This document shows, piece after piece, positions 23,851 to 34,965 of a DNA stretch of 64,000 bases. Location: positions 350,031 to 414,030 of the forward strand of contig JAJVDF010000257.1 of the NCBI GenBank assembly GCA_022410635.1, written 5' to 3'. The notes under the pieces were generated by a model. The model was not told the origin of the DNA, did no database searches, and saw nothing but the letters and a program-made list of their open reading frames with translations. The stretch comes from Tretioscincus oriximinensis (taxonomy: Eukaryota; Chordata; Lepidosauria; Squamata; Gymnophthalmidae). The stretch's first letter is position 1. Each line of letters begins with the position of its first letter. The position numbers were made by a program, and so were the translations under genes.

Positions 23851-26800
23851 TGACAATGTAGCTACAGAAAAAGATTGCTCGTATTAATAGTGTTATAACT
23901 TTAAAATAATAGTCCCTCCCTTTTAAATCAGTTATTTATGTCTGCTTTGATTTTGTGCAAGGGGTATGTGAGCCTGGAAATCATATCTTTATTCTACAAA
24001 ATATAGGACCATCTTTATTTCCGAGAATAAAGGTGCAATTTCTGGATCTGATTCATGCAAACGTTGTGTAGATATCTGTTTCCTTTATGCTTTCCAAAAT
24101 GAAAGCAATTCTTTGATAATTGGGATTTGGTAGTAAGGGAATAAGTGGGAGATAGGAATGCACACTTTAAAAGCAGAAAAAGCATAGTCAGACTTCACAT
24201 TTAAACCATCTTCAGTCCAATCAACTTAGTCTATTATTTTTCTGTACTAAACCTCCTTCTTCAGAACTGAAGATGCACTGAAAATGGTGTGAACTTAGAT
24301 GTGACCATGATCTAAGTGATATTCCTTTGGAAAGAAATGTGGTTTTATCTATCAGCCAGAAGAACTGCAGGAAAAAAAGTTCTGTAATTTATCAGGTAGT
24401 TGGTTAATGTATTTTGAAATAATATGCACTTCCTTCATAGCCACAGATCTTGGTAATATCTTCAACTAAATTGCATAGTCAGTATAGATTTTTGAGTTTG
24501 GCTAGCTTGATTTCACAAGTGCTATTAGCACTTTTCGGAANAACACTGAAGTTACATCTTTGTCAGCCAAAATGATACACCCACGTAACATCCTAACCAC
24601 GTTTCTATGCGAAACTGGACATATCCAGATTCACTTCCAAATTTCACTAGAAACTCCTTCAATGACATTAGGATGCCTCTAATTATTAGCTCTTTTTGTG
24701 AATTGAGACAGAAATTACTACAAAATTAACTCTTCGTAGTGCATGCTCATCTCTGTAGTTGCCACAGTCTTTGTGTTTTTTAAAATGGCCTTGCCATAAC
24801 AGCAGCCTGTACAATACATTTTAGGTTAGAATTTACAAACTGTTCAGTTCTCTGAGGTTAATTGTTGTTGAATGATCAAATTGCGATGTGTTCAACATCC
24901 CTTTCCATTGTACAAGGAGGCAAGAGGAACACTGCTTTGATTGAGAAATCCATTTATACAATACCTGCAGAATGTCTATCTTCTAAAGGTACTGGTTGCT
25001 TAAATAAGAGATGGAGTGATGTAAGTGACTTTTGGGAGAAAGTGACAAATCAAGAGGCTTAGTTAGTGAACAAACTAGATAACTCATTTATCGTTTCCAG
25101 CCTTGCCAGACCAATAAACTGTGCTTTCATGCAATGCAAAGGATGTGTTGTCCCATATGGGATTTATAACATCTTGAACTGATTTTCACAGGGCCGTCTT
25201 GGCGTTGACTGGGAATTTTCATATCCTGCAAGATTTGGCTGGCATACCATAAAAGTTGTACTGAATTATCTTCTGGGCTGGTGTACATCATCACTTAGTG
25301 ATTACTGCTTTCTAACTCAAAACATTACATCAGGGATATTGTTCTGCAGGATGTACTGCGTGGTTTTAAAGATGTGGGCTTGTTGTAGGGATTGACTTTA
25401 CCATCACAGGTGGGGATTATTTTGGATGTCTGCTCACAGTAGACGAGATTGTTAAAGGTGTACTGTCTCTGAAGCAAAACACCCCAATAGAATAGAAAGC
25501 AAGTTCTGGCAAAATACCCCTTTTAAATGAAACGACTAGGGTATTCTTAGGTGCTCACATACATTGCCTACAGATTGAAATAATTGCTATGACGTATATA
25601 AGAACTTTACACATACTCGGCTCTCCCTTTTCTCTTAAGTGGTGACTATGCCTCCAGATGTGCAATCTTTTTAAGGAGAATAAGAAAGACACTATGTCTA
25701 AGGAGCTTTGCATGGTCTGGTAGCACTCCAAAGATTTCTCCTCCCCTCACATTCAAAGAGAAGTCTAATTTTAGCCTCTGTTGGATGCATTTTTACTTGT
25801 CTAATTTGATGTGGATTCCTGCAGCATCCTCTTTGGCATTCTGTTCTTCTTCAGAAAGTATCTGCCATTAGTATCTGAGCATCTTAGGAAGTAAAGTTTA
25901 TGCTGCATACCATTTTCTTGTTAGTCCCTAAGGTGCTATGAGACCCCTTGCTAGGTATTCCTTTTCTCTACTCTTGCTTCCTGCTCTGACAATCCAAGAT
26001 GCAGGATTCAGTAAAAATTATTCTATTTTCCCAAAGGCATACAGTTAATAGAATTTGGTTTGTGATGTATCCCTGTAGATTATTTTAATAGGCTTATTTT
26101 TCAAAAATCTGTATTAATCCCTATCAGAGATGGCAGCAAGACTACATTTCAGTTATCTATATGGTGTTATGGGTTGGGGAATAATATAGGTTCTTGGAAC
26201 AGATTAATAAAGTTCATTATCCTTAAAAAATATTAGCTAGTGCAGGAAACAGTTTAATTTTTTTGAAACATCTGATGAATTGGAATCCCAACTACGTGTG
26301 GTGGATAATTGGACCCTTTCTGCACTCCTTGGGTAATTCTGGTTTATATAATATGGATTTATTGGCATGGGCCATAGTGGTAGCAAAGAGATTATGAAGG
26401 ATAACAATTTTCATTTGTGACCTCCACAACGTCCAGGAGATCTCTTTTGCTCACTGTCCTGTTCCAGTGGTGCCCCGATATCTTCTGGCCTAAAGTAGTA
26501 TGCCTGCATACTCTTAATAGTACAGTACATGGGTGCTGGCCTAATTGTAGGTCTTTTTAAAGTGTATTTTATTTCCTAGGATACAGGAAATAAAGGGTGT
26601 AAAACTGGGTAGACACGCCATACTCCATATTAGGTTGCAGAAAACAACACTCTATCCAATATGGAAAGTTCCCTAGAGATATTTCTACCCTTGATTCTCC
26701 TTTCAGCGTTCTCTTTTTCAAGGTAGACGTTCCGATTGTTTTAGTTGTTTTCTGTTTCTGCTCCAGTTTATTAGTATTTTGTTTAGCAAGGGACCAAGAA

Positions 26801-27067
26801 CTGGGTTGAACATCAGTGCAGATATTTGTTCCTGAGGGGCACAGGCATTATGTTGTACTTCCCAGATCTACCTAATTAACTATTGTAAGAAATAAGATAG
26901 AAGAACATAGCCTTTTAGTCTGATTGAATTATGCTCTCCTTTTATTATTGAAACCTTTGTGATCCCCTTTCCTAAATTTTTGCTCCTCTCATTTTGTCAG
27001 AACATTTGAGCTTTTCTCACTTTTTTTTAACCTTGCATCTCTTTCTCTTTTTATTCAGATCTATTTC
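23851..27067. other. Intronic sequence with one small Penelope fragment
   Basis: Non-coding. A minus-strand Penelope terminal fragment is visible at about 25890-25960 (ttcttgttagtccctaaggt, gagaccccttgctagg). Nothing else is recognised. Confidence 0.5.
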
Positions 27068-28044
27068 TAAGGCTGCATTCACACTGCCTCAGTTGTAGTG
27101 ACATTATGGAGGTTGTGTCACACGTGTTAAGGGTGTATCAGCAATACTTCCGCAATAAATGCCATTTATTCCTCAATAAACTATTGCTGGGATAATCAGG
27201 AATAATTGTGGAGAACGTCTGAAATCTTGCAGCCAACCTCCGTCATCTCGTAGCCAATCCCCTTCAACTCCCATGTGATCAAAAATAGTGCAAGAGACAG
27301 GAGGGGAGAGATGACAAGAGGAAGCACCGCCTCTTTTCTTTGGCGGGGAATTCGTCCTGCTTTTTTGCCCAGCCAGCCCTCCATCTGCTTTTGGAGGGTT
27401 CCTGCCTGAAGATCGGGTCTGAGAAAGGAAGGGGAACATGGACAGATGTCCTGTCAACCTCCCCACTTCCTCCCCAGCAGCCCCCCAAAGCAGGAAACCT
27501 CCAAAAGCACACGGAGGGCTGGTTGGCTCCATCCATGCAGTGCCTAGGCTGGACAGGAAAAAGCAAATGGCTGCATTCTGCCTAGGCTTCTTATGGATGG
27601 GGCCAGCAGACCTCCGTCTGCTTTTGGAGGGTTCCTGATTTGGGGGTCTGCTGAAGAGGAAGTGGGGAGATTGACAGGACGTCTCTCCATGTTCCCCTTC
27701 CTTTCTCAGACCCGATCTCCAGACAGGAACCCTCCAAAAGCAGACAGAGGGCTGACTGGAGAGGAAAAGGCTTCTAGGGACACGGCTCTGCTGTGTTGCT
27801 TTGNTTATGCCCTCCTTCCAGCCAGTCCTCCAACCAGCTCTGTTGGGCTGACTTGAAGGAAGGCACAGCCGAAGCAATGCGGCAGAGCCGGCTGTGTGTC
27901 AGGAGAATTCAAGTATACATGTGAACAGGACACGTCATTGTATATTCCGGAATATAGCTTCATGGTGTGAACGGACACGCCTTTGCTATATTCCGGAATA
28001 TAATTTTATTCCAGTTTTTAGCTCGTTGCGTGAATGCACCCTAA
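27068..28044. mobile_element. DNA transposon with large internal palindrome
   Basis: The terminal sequences taaggctgcattcac (27068) and gtgaatgcaccctaa (to 28044) are inverted. Subterminal sequence gccatttattcctcaataaa, then ctattgctgggataatcagg, is shared with the copy at 41337. So is the right-hand stretch with ttccggaatataattttatt. Between them lies a palindrome, 27369-27759. The 234-codon minus-strand frame spanning it has no domain and is read as chance. Confidence 0.75.
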
Positions 28045-28229
28045 GATGTACGTGTTGTATTTCCATGAGATGTATAAGGACATTTAAAAATATTTATTTT
28101 TAATTGTGTGATTTATTGATATTGCTGTCATTTATCCAAAATAGCTTACATGATAATGCTGTTCTGAAAATCTGGGGAAACTCATGTCAAATATTTAAAT
28201 ATAAATTAAAAATGTGCTGAATTGGTTTG

Positions 28230-28231
28230 AA

Positions 28232-28267
<36 letters not shown>

Positions 28268-28330
28268 TTTTATTTTTTTTATTTATTTATTTATTTATTA
28301 TTAATTATTAATTATTTATTATTATTTCTT
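28230..28330. repeat. (ATT)n/(TTTA)n microsatellite
   Basis: A run of ATT units passes into ATTT and TTAATTA units. Simple sequence. Confidence 0.95.
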
Positions 28331-28799
28331 TTCACAATTTTTTTAATTTTTTCCTGTGTGAATTAAGAATATGCTATATTGGCACACAGGAAACATGACT
28401 CAAAAGCATCTTACAGGTCTTGTTGTTTGCATACAGATGTCTTTAACCACATTAAAGACCAGAAATGCACTTCCAAAGCATAAAGTGGTATGGGAGCATT
28501 GGTGTCCAAATGCAATATCACCTCTAAGCTGCTTTTCTGCCTAGACTCCTTTCTCCCTTGTGTGTTTCAGGACATAGCAGAATGAACCCTCAGAGGACAA
28601 ATGTCCCCACCTTTAGAGTTTCCAGCCTGGCTGGTTTGTCTGGAAGCCTCTGTGGTTCTATGTATCTGAGTTGGTGGTAGAGCTTTTTAAAGAGACCTAA
28701 ACCCAGACTAGGGAGCTAATTTTGGTCCTCTAACTTAATCAGTATGGGTAAAGCAAGATGGGAGGCAGGATCTATGCTAGTATGCAGATAACTTTTTTG
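28331..28799. other. Intronic sequence, nothing recognised
   Basis: Non-coding, no element recognised. Confidence 0.5.
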
Positions 28800-29035
28800 A
28801 GTCGATGATGGTCTTTATTAATGATTAGTCCATTGACCATATCATAAATATCAAAAAAAGAAACACTGGGTAAAACAGTAAATCAATTAAAACAGTCCAT
28901 TAAAAACAATTACAATAAATAAATAAATCTACATTTAAAATTATTTAAAACAATTAAGAACAATTAAAATTTAAGTTAAAATAGTAAATTTACATTCCTC
29001 CAGTTATAAGTGCAGTTCTAATTCTGATAGCCTTA
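28800..29035 (-). repeat. Probable LINE 3' end, inverted relative to the next element
   Basis: The reverse complement is an AT-rich 3' UTR-like sequence that ends aataaagaccatcatcgact. It abuts head-to-head the coding fragment at 29036. It could be a separate LINE tail or the product of 5' inversion (twin priming) during one insertion. Its sequence does not clearly match the 3' UTR at 29936-30050. Confidence 0.4.
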
Positions 29036-30050
29036 GCTATAAAGCGTCAGGGATGCATTTTAGCACCCTTTTTATTTTGTTTTTATGTAAATGACATTGT
29101 GGAGGCACTAAAGAAAGATTGCCTTCATAGACCCACTATTTTAAATAGACCAGATAATATTCTTTTATATGCAGATGATATGATCTTAATGTCCTCTACT
29201 CCAATAGGCCTGAGAAGGTTACTCAAACAATTTAGTGATTACTGTAAGGTAAATGCACTATGCATAAACAAGGAAAAATCAAAAGTAGTGATCTTTGGTA
29301 GAACAAGAAAACATCTTAACTGGGTTCTGGAGGATCAAAAAATAGAACAGACTAAAAAAATTCAATACCTGGGCCTTACTTTTGCAGCTACAGGCACTTG
29401 GGGCTTCCATATGAGGAGTACATGTCTTAAAGCTACGCCAGCAGCTAATGCACTATATAAGCTAGTTAATTATAGATACCCAGGTACAATAATGCCAGCC
29501 AATAAAGTGCTAAAAGCAAAAGTGCTACCTATCCTGTTGTACGGAGCAGAAATCTGGGGTTTTTCAAATCCACAAAAATTAGAAACATTTCAATAAAAAT
29601 ATCTGCGCTTGCTGTTAGGTGTAAACAAATCAGCTCCATTAGCTGCAGTACGAGCAGAATTAGGGATACCTCCCCTAATATGCCAAATCTTAGAGAGACA
29701 AATTGGATACTGGATAAAGTTAAATCACATGCAGAGGGATAGACTTCCCCACCTGTGTTTNGAAGAACAAGTTAGATATCCTGAGCGCTCTGGATGGCTG
29801 GATAAGCTGGAAGAAAAGACATCCCGGTTGGGCCTCTCCATTGCAGAAAAATCCTTAGTTTTAAGAAAACGTAGGACGGAAACGTGTCTTTCTTCAGCAT
29901 ACTATAATACCAGTGCTAGATTAGATGTATTGTAAATTTCCTTTCATAATTGTGCTTTAACTTGCTTTAAATCTTTTTATAATTGCATGCCTTTTTCATA
30001 CATTTCTAATTTTTCAAAACAAATTATTATATAAAGATTAAACAACAATG
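29036..30050 (+). mobile_element. Non-LTR retrotransposon (I-group/Vingi-like), 3' part of RT
   Basis: From 29041 the frame reads KRQGCILAPFLFCFYVNDIV, then LLYADDMILMSS with the catalytic YADD. KSKVVIFGRTRKH, IQYLGLTF and VLPILLYGAEIWG follow. A stop (TAA at 29594) breaks the frame, which resumes with LLLGVNKSAPLAAVRAELGI to a stop near 29933. The AVRAELGIPPL-type C-terminus suggests an I-group element such as Vingi, but the clade is tentative. The upstream half of the RT and the endonuclease are missing. The 3' UTR is AT-rich and ends about 30050. Confidence 0.7.
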
Positions 30051-30423
30051 AGAACATGAAAGTAAGAGCCTTGTTGGATTTGTTGACCATAAGAATTGGC
30101 AAATTTATCCTTCTCCGTTTTCACAGGGTCTCTCTATTATTTTTTATTGCAATTTAGATCTGAAATGGACGGACTGATGAACAGACATATAGATGATAGA
30201 AATTAGGGGTGTACTTTTTCTCAAGTAGTGTGAACTAGTAACTGGGCTATTTCCTCTTTTGAGTTTCTGCTGGAAGAACTTCGGCATACTGTGTAAAAAT
30301 TAAGTACACGTTGCTTTCTGTGCACTTCTATGTGCTGTTACTTTGGTTGAAGGTACTCATACTGATCAGTGCAGTGAAAGGAATACTAGGGAAACGGAAG
30401 AAAAGAAATCTATATAATTGCAA

Positions 30424-30545
30424 ATTTCAAAGAGATAGCCATGCTAGTCCGGGTCTAGAAAATCTAGCAAATGGGTCTTAGAGGCTAAAGAGGAAAAGAA
30501 AGGCATCATGAGCTTCCGTAGACAAATCTATTTGTTCAGATACTA
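30424..30545 (+). mobile_element. Penelope-like terminal fragment
   Basis: It reads tttcaaagagatagccatgc, tagtccgggtctagaa, and ends gagcttccgtagacaaatct, a decayed copy of the terminal repeat seen at 59833. Confidence 0.65.
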
Positions 30546-31075
30546 CTAATTTCATGTACCAATTTATAATGACAGTCCAGTTGAACATACTGAAATATGT
30601 GACTTAAAATTCATAACTTTATAGGTGCANCAGTTATCTCCATAGTGTAATGGAAAACTCAGATTTAGAGTTGCTTGTTTGAGGTGTATTGGTACTCCAT
30701 AAGCTTCCATAGGCCAATCATTTCTAAAGCACAGGCTGCTTTTTATTTAATTGAATGTACAAGCATTATATGCACAGAAAGACATATGTCCCCATAGGGA
30801 TACTATGTGCTTGCTTGAGCTTTACCTGATTGGCCTTGTAGCTATTCCAAGAAATCTTACACTTTTGAAGCAAAATTGAAAATCAGGGAAACCATTAAAA
30901 TATTCATATGTCTATAGATTGAATAGATCCACGTTCCCTTTTGAGCACTAACTTGGCAAGATGCATGAAGAGGTTTAACAAGAAATTCTGAATGAATTAA
31001 ACTGCTTTGTCATTCCTGTTGGCAATATATCCACCTTACAGCTGCCATGTTTTCTTTGTTTTATTTTGCATCCAG

Positions 31076-31185
31076 GACAGAGGAAAGTGTTTGATCTCCC
31101 ATTTGGAAGTTGTCTGTTTCACAGTGATGTTTATGACAATGGAGCTTCTTTTGCATATGACAATTGCACAGAGTGTACATGCAAG
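31076..31185 (+). CDS. BMPER: BMPER internal exon: N-terminal half of VWC domain 4
   Basis: The exon reads [20 protein letters not shown] followed by [16 protein letters not shown], the first half of VWC domain 4 of BMPER. The acceptor is tccag and the donor is gtaagg directly after TGC AAG. It is 110 bases long, two bases completing the split Gly codon plus 36 full codons, and ends in phase 0. The CTEC-TC cysteine cluster is the typical VWC CxxCxC element. From memory, mammalian BMPER has Arg where this one has His after CLF, and an Arg rather than Lys at the exon end; both are conservative. The intron downstream is 3,639 bases. Confidence 0.96.
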
Positions 31186-32099
31186 GTAAGGAACAATTCA
31201 TATTATTAGTTTTATTAGGAGGTATAACTGTTCATTTCTTATCCACTTATCTAGTGTTTGGTCAGTTAGCAGATTGGTTAAAGCTAGTTTTTAAAATCTA
31301 TGAACTCTCAAAATAAAAGCAGTCTGCCAATTAAACATTGTAACTTCTTAGCATTTGTCTCATAAGTATTGTTGTCCAGCATATTAGAAATTGTGAATAA
31401 TGAAAATAGAATAACAGAACAATTTCCGTAATAAGATGTATATCAATAAGTCCAACATTCCAAGGTTTGTTGAGGTCTGCCATTGGTCTTTATGGGCCAA
31501 TGACAAGGCTTGTAACTTTGGACACAGTGCATGTTCACCTATGGCAATGGTGCCATGGAAAGTCTAGCCATCTGCCCAACATGGCAGAGAGGGCAGCCTC
31601 CAGATGGAGTGGCTTCCAATGCCCAGTCCAAATCTGTTACTATTGCCAAGAGTACTGTGCCCGCTGCTTCTGACAGCCCTGCAATGGTCAACCTACTGCT
31701 GAAAGCGCTGTGGTGGTCTGCTCCCTGTCCAAGTTCACATTTTTGTAGACTTTTCACTAGTTTGGAAACATGTTAGCATTAATAATTTAAATTATGTATT
31801 TAAGTATTCCGGAATGGGAACAAAGACGTATTAGACAATAAAATTGATTAAATTGGACTTGAACGAAATGAAATAGGTGTTTGGTTAACCATGTGAATAA
31901 AATAGCATTAATTAATTTCAAAAGAACACTAAATATAGTAAGTAAATAGTGAAAGGGAATAGAAAATATATTACAAAAGTAGCCCCAATAAGAATGTTAA
32001 CAACACTTAGAATACATTCTCTTTTCCACGACACTTAAGGTTATCTGAGTAAAGAAACTAAATTAATTCATTATGAATGGCATATATTATGGGTTGTCA
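31186..32099. other. Intronic sequence, nothing recognised
   Basis: Non-coding. The GC-richer patch at 31480-31740 gives overlapping open frames on both strands but no domain or splice evidence. Confidence 0.5.
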
Positions 32100-32345
32100 C
32101 TTTTCAAGCCCCAAATCACGGACACCCTTCCACAAACTAGTCTGCCCCACAACCACCCCAACTCCATTCCCACAAGAAATCCCACTATCCCAATCCCAAC
32201 TACTTGAAAACCTACCCCCCTTCATCACCTGAAAACCCACCCATACCTGAAAATACCCAAAAAAACCAACTCCTGAAACAGCCCACCCCCAAAACATATT
32301 GAAAAACCAACTGCTGCAAAACCCAACTCATTATTCACCTGCCCC
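32100..32345. repeat. C/A-rich low-complexity repeat
   Basis: Degenerate direct repeats of units such as gaaaacccaccc and accaactcctgaaacagccc. The + strand is almost free of G. The minus-strand Gly/Trp/Val-rich frame is an artefact. Confidence 0.7.
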
Positions 32346-32589
32346 CCACCAAGAAACATGAATTTCCATATCAGTTCACAGAGCTGTTGCAAGAAAAGAT
32401 TAAATCATAGTTCAATGCTATGAGTGGCAGATGTAATATGAACGAGTTATATATATACACCTATTTTTATGAGTTATATTTATAAACTCACTTGTTTGAC
32501 CCCTAGTTTTAAGCTGTCCATGAAAAGTATATACTTACAATTTGTTGGAATTCATTAGTATATTAGAGGCTCCCCCACCCTTGTTTTAT

Positions 32590-34013
32590 TTTATTTATTT
32601 TATTTTTTTAAAATGTGTTTTATTACACACATACACAAAATACAAATCTGTCTTAAACTTATCTTCTTACATGGTATAATGCATACGTATTTGATACATT
32701 TAATATCTAACAAATAGTCTGGTTGCACAACCATAACTCATACAAGAATATAACATAATAAAACAAACAGAAACACAGGACTCACCATTATTCTTCCTTC
32801 CTTCCTTCCAATTATCTCTTCTGCTTCTCTCTATTTCTTACAACCATCTTAAAAGTACTTCCCTTCCAGGAAAATCCATTTTGCCCATCGACTGGTTATT
32901 GGCCAATAGGGGATTCCATATTTCATTAATTATTTTATGTACATTGCCACCTTCTTTATTGGATTCTGNTATACAACCATTTAAGAAATATTCCCACAGC
33001 ACTGAATACCAGTTTTCTAAAGTAGAATTTCCAACTTTTTGCAATAACTGCTTTGTCTGCACAAATTAGCTTGTGCACCAATTCCTTCTGATTTTTTGTT
33101 AATCTTAAATTATAAAAGTCTTGTGATAGATATACTCTTGGCATTCTTGGCAGGAGACTTGGAAATATTTGCTTTATTTCATTCTCAATTATATTCCAAA
33201 AATTATAGGATGGTGTATTTTGGCATCCCCTCCAACAATTACCAATATTTTTGCCCGATATTCTTGCCATTTGAACTGGTGTTTGATACCATCTAAAGAT
33301 GCACTTTGTATATGTTTCCCTAATTTTTGTGTATGATCTAAACCATTCAGATTTATTATCTGCAATCTCTTTCCATATCTCATCCGTTACATTTTCGCCT
33401 AAATCTGTTTCCCATCTTGTTTTCATCTTATTTTCTATTGGTCTTTCACTATGCAGTATTATGTTATAGTGTTTTGAAACTATATCAATATTTCATGGTG
33501 TTTAATTATTATCTTTTTGTATTCATTCGTTTGACTTTTCATCATTTTACCAAATTTTCTAGATGCAAGGATTTTTCTTAATGCGTTATAAGCCAGCCAA
33601 TTTAAATTGTATGCCCTCATGGCGTTTCTTATTGCATTATCGTTAAGATCCTGTTGATCGTCAAAAAGTTCTTTATTCTATTTAAACCATTACATTCTAG
33701 TGCCATCCAAATGTCATTTGGAATTATTTGTTTCAACGGGTAATAAGACTTTAACGACATTTCTTTACAATTGGTGTTGAAGTTTTTTTGCCACTTGAGC
33801 CAAATTCTTCCTTGTTCATTTACCATCGTATTGTTTGAATTACTGTCCAGTTTTTTCACATCATTTCTGTGTTTAAAAGAGTTTATTTGTGGATAGTAAT
33901 TATCCTCTATCAGACACCATTTTTTTTGGTTCCTTTCATGATGTAATAAATTTGATAATTTAAAAGCTTTGTAATACAAGTTTAAATTTGGGATACCCCA
34001 TCCTCCTTCTTAC
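32590..34013 (-). mobile_element. Decayed 5'-truncated L1
   Basis: On the minus strand it starts GGWGIPNLNLYYKAFKLSNL and continues to IFRWYQTPVQMARI, then CWRGC, and ends near 32838. The CX3C half of the C-terminal knuckle remains, but the following HX4C part is deleted. Several frameshifts separate the segments 33979-33629, 33426-32956 and 33062-32838. The 3' end is A/T-rich near 32590. Confidence 0.82.
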
Positions 34014-34824
34014 CTGCAATTTTACGTGTCCTGTCTGCAGAATGTTTTTTGTTGTAGATAATAAGAGAAGTTACTCTTTACAAAATTGAAATGAATGAAG
34101 CCACCTGAAGAAGTGGCAGGAACTAGCTGATTTGGACTAGTCTTGAAATGTTAAGCAAAACCAGTTACAGATTGTGGATGATCTGCCCACTGCTCGCTTC
34201 AGTTGGGCCAAAACAAGACATACATATTGTGTGACAACGGGGTGGGGGGCAAGGATGCAAAAGGTCTAGGGCATCCTATTTGTACTTCTACCTACCCATT
34301 CCCACTGGACAATATTTAAAGGTATGTAGAAGATAAGTCTGGAGAATGGGTCCAGCCACCTGGGGAATGGCAGATTGTGGTGCAGATATCATTTTCCCAT
34401 AAATATCTGGTGCTTTTCCCTCAAGCAAGTATGTAAAGTTCTTTCTGTTTTCCTTTGTTCCCATGTTATTTTACTTCTTACCTGNAGCCTGGAAACATGC
34501 CAGGAAGGGCTTTCATTTGTAATGGCCACTTGAGAGGCAGATGCCCTATATGTTCTTAGGGAAGAACTGGTTCTGTTACCTGAAGCATTTTTCAGGGTCT
34601 TTGAAAATCCATTTCAAAAATCAAACTATAAATCTTTTCAAAAATAAACTACAGATCCATGCAAACACCTTCAGATGTTTGTCCCAGATAATGAGAAAAT
34701 GCTAGTTTGAGCAGAACATCTAGGAGATAAACCTTCATTTGTTTGCTGAGCCCTTGAACTGCCTTCGTATTTCTGCCGTCCTTATTTTTCACTGACTGTT
34801 CACATTGTTCTTTCTTCATTGTAG
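34014..34824. other. Intron end before the VWC4/5 exon
   Basis: Nothing recognised. It ends in the acceptor tttcttcattgtag. Confidence 0.6.
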
Positions 34825-34965
34825 GATTCCACTGTTGTATGTAAGAAGAAATGTTTACCTCCAGGAAGTTGCCTTAAAATCAGAGAGCCATGTTGCAAGG
34901 AATGTGTCACGTATATGTCTCCTAAGGAAACAAAAGTGTGCAAATCTGGCACCAAGATATTCCAG
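34825..34965 (+). CDS. BMPER: BMPER internal exon: end of VWC4 and start of VWC5
   Basis: The exon reads DSTVVCKKKCLPPGSCLKIR, then EPCCKECVTYMSPKETKVCK and SGTKIFQ, in 47 complete codons with both ends in phase 0. The acceptor is cattgtag and the donor is gtaaag. It carries the closing CCxxC motif of VWC4, a short linker and the opening cysteine of VWC5. The segment between the VWC4 cysteines is the least conserved part of BMPER: here it reads LPPGSCLKIREP, where mammals (from memory) have a Gly/Gln-rich stretch of the same length. The equal length and preserved cysteine spacing argue for normal function. Confidence 0.96.

Noticed and set aside
27173..27877. 234-codon minus-strand open frame
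   Set aside because: It spans the palindrome of a DNA transposon, shows the mirrored repeats in its own residues, contains an N and has no domain.
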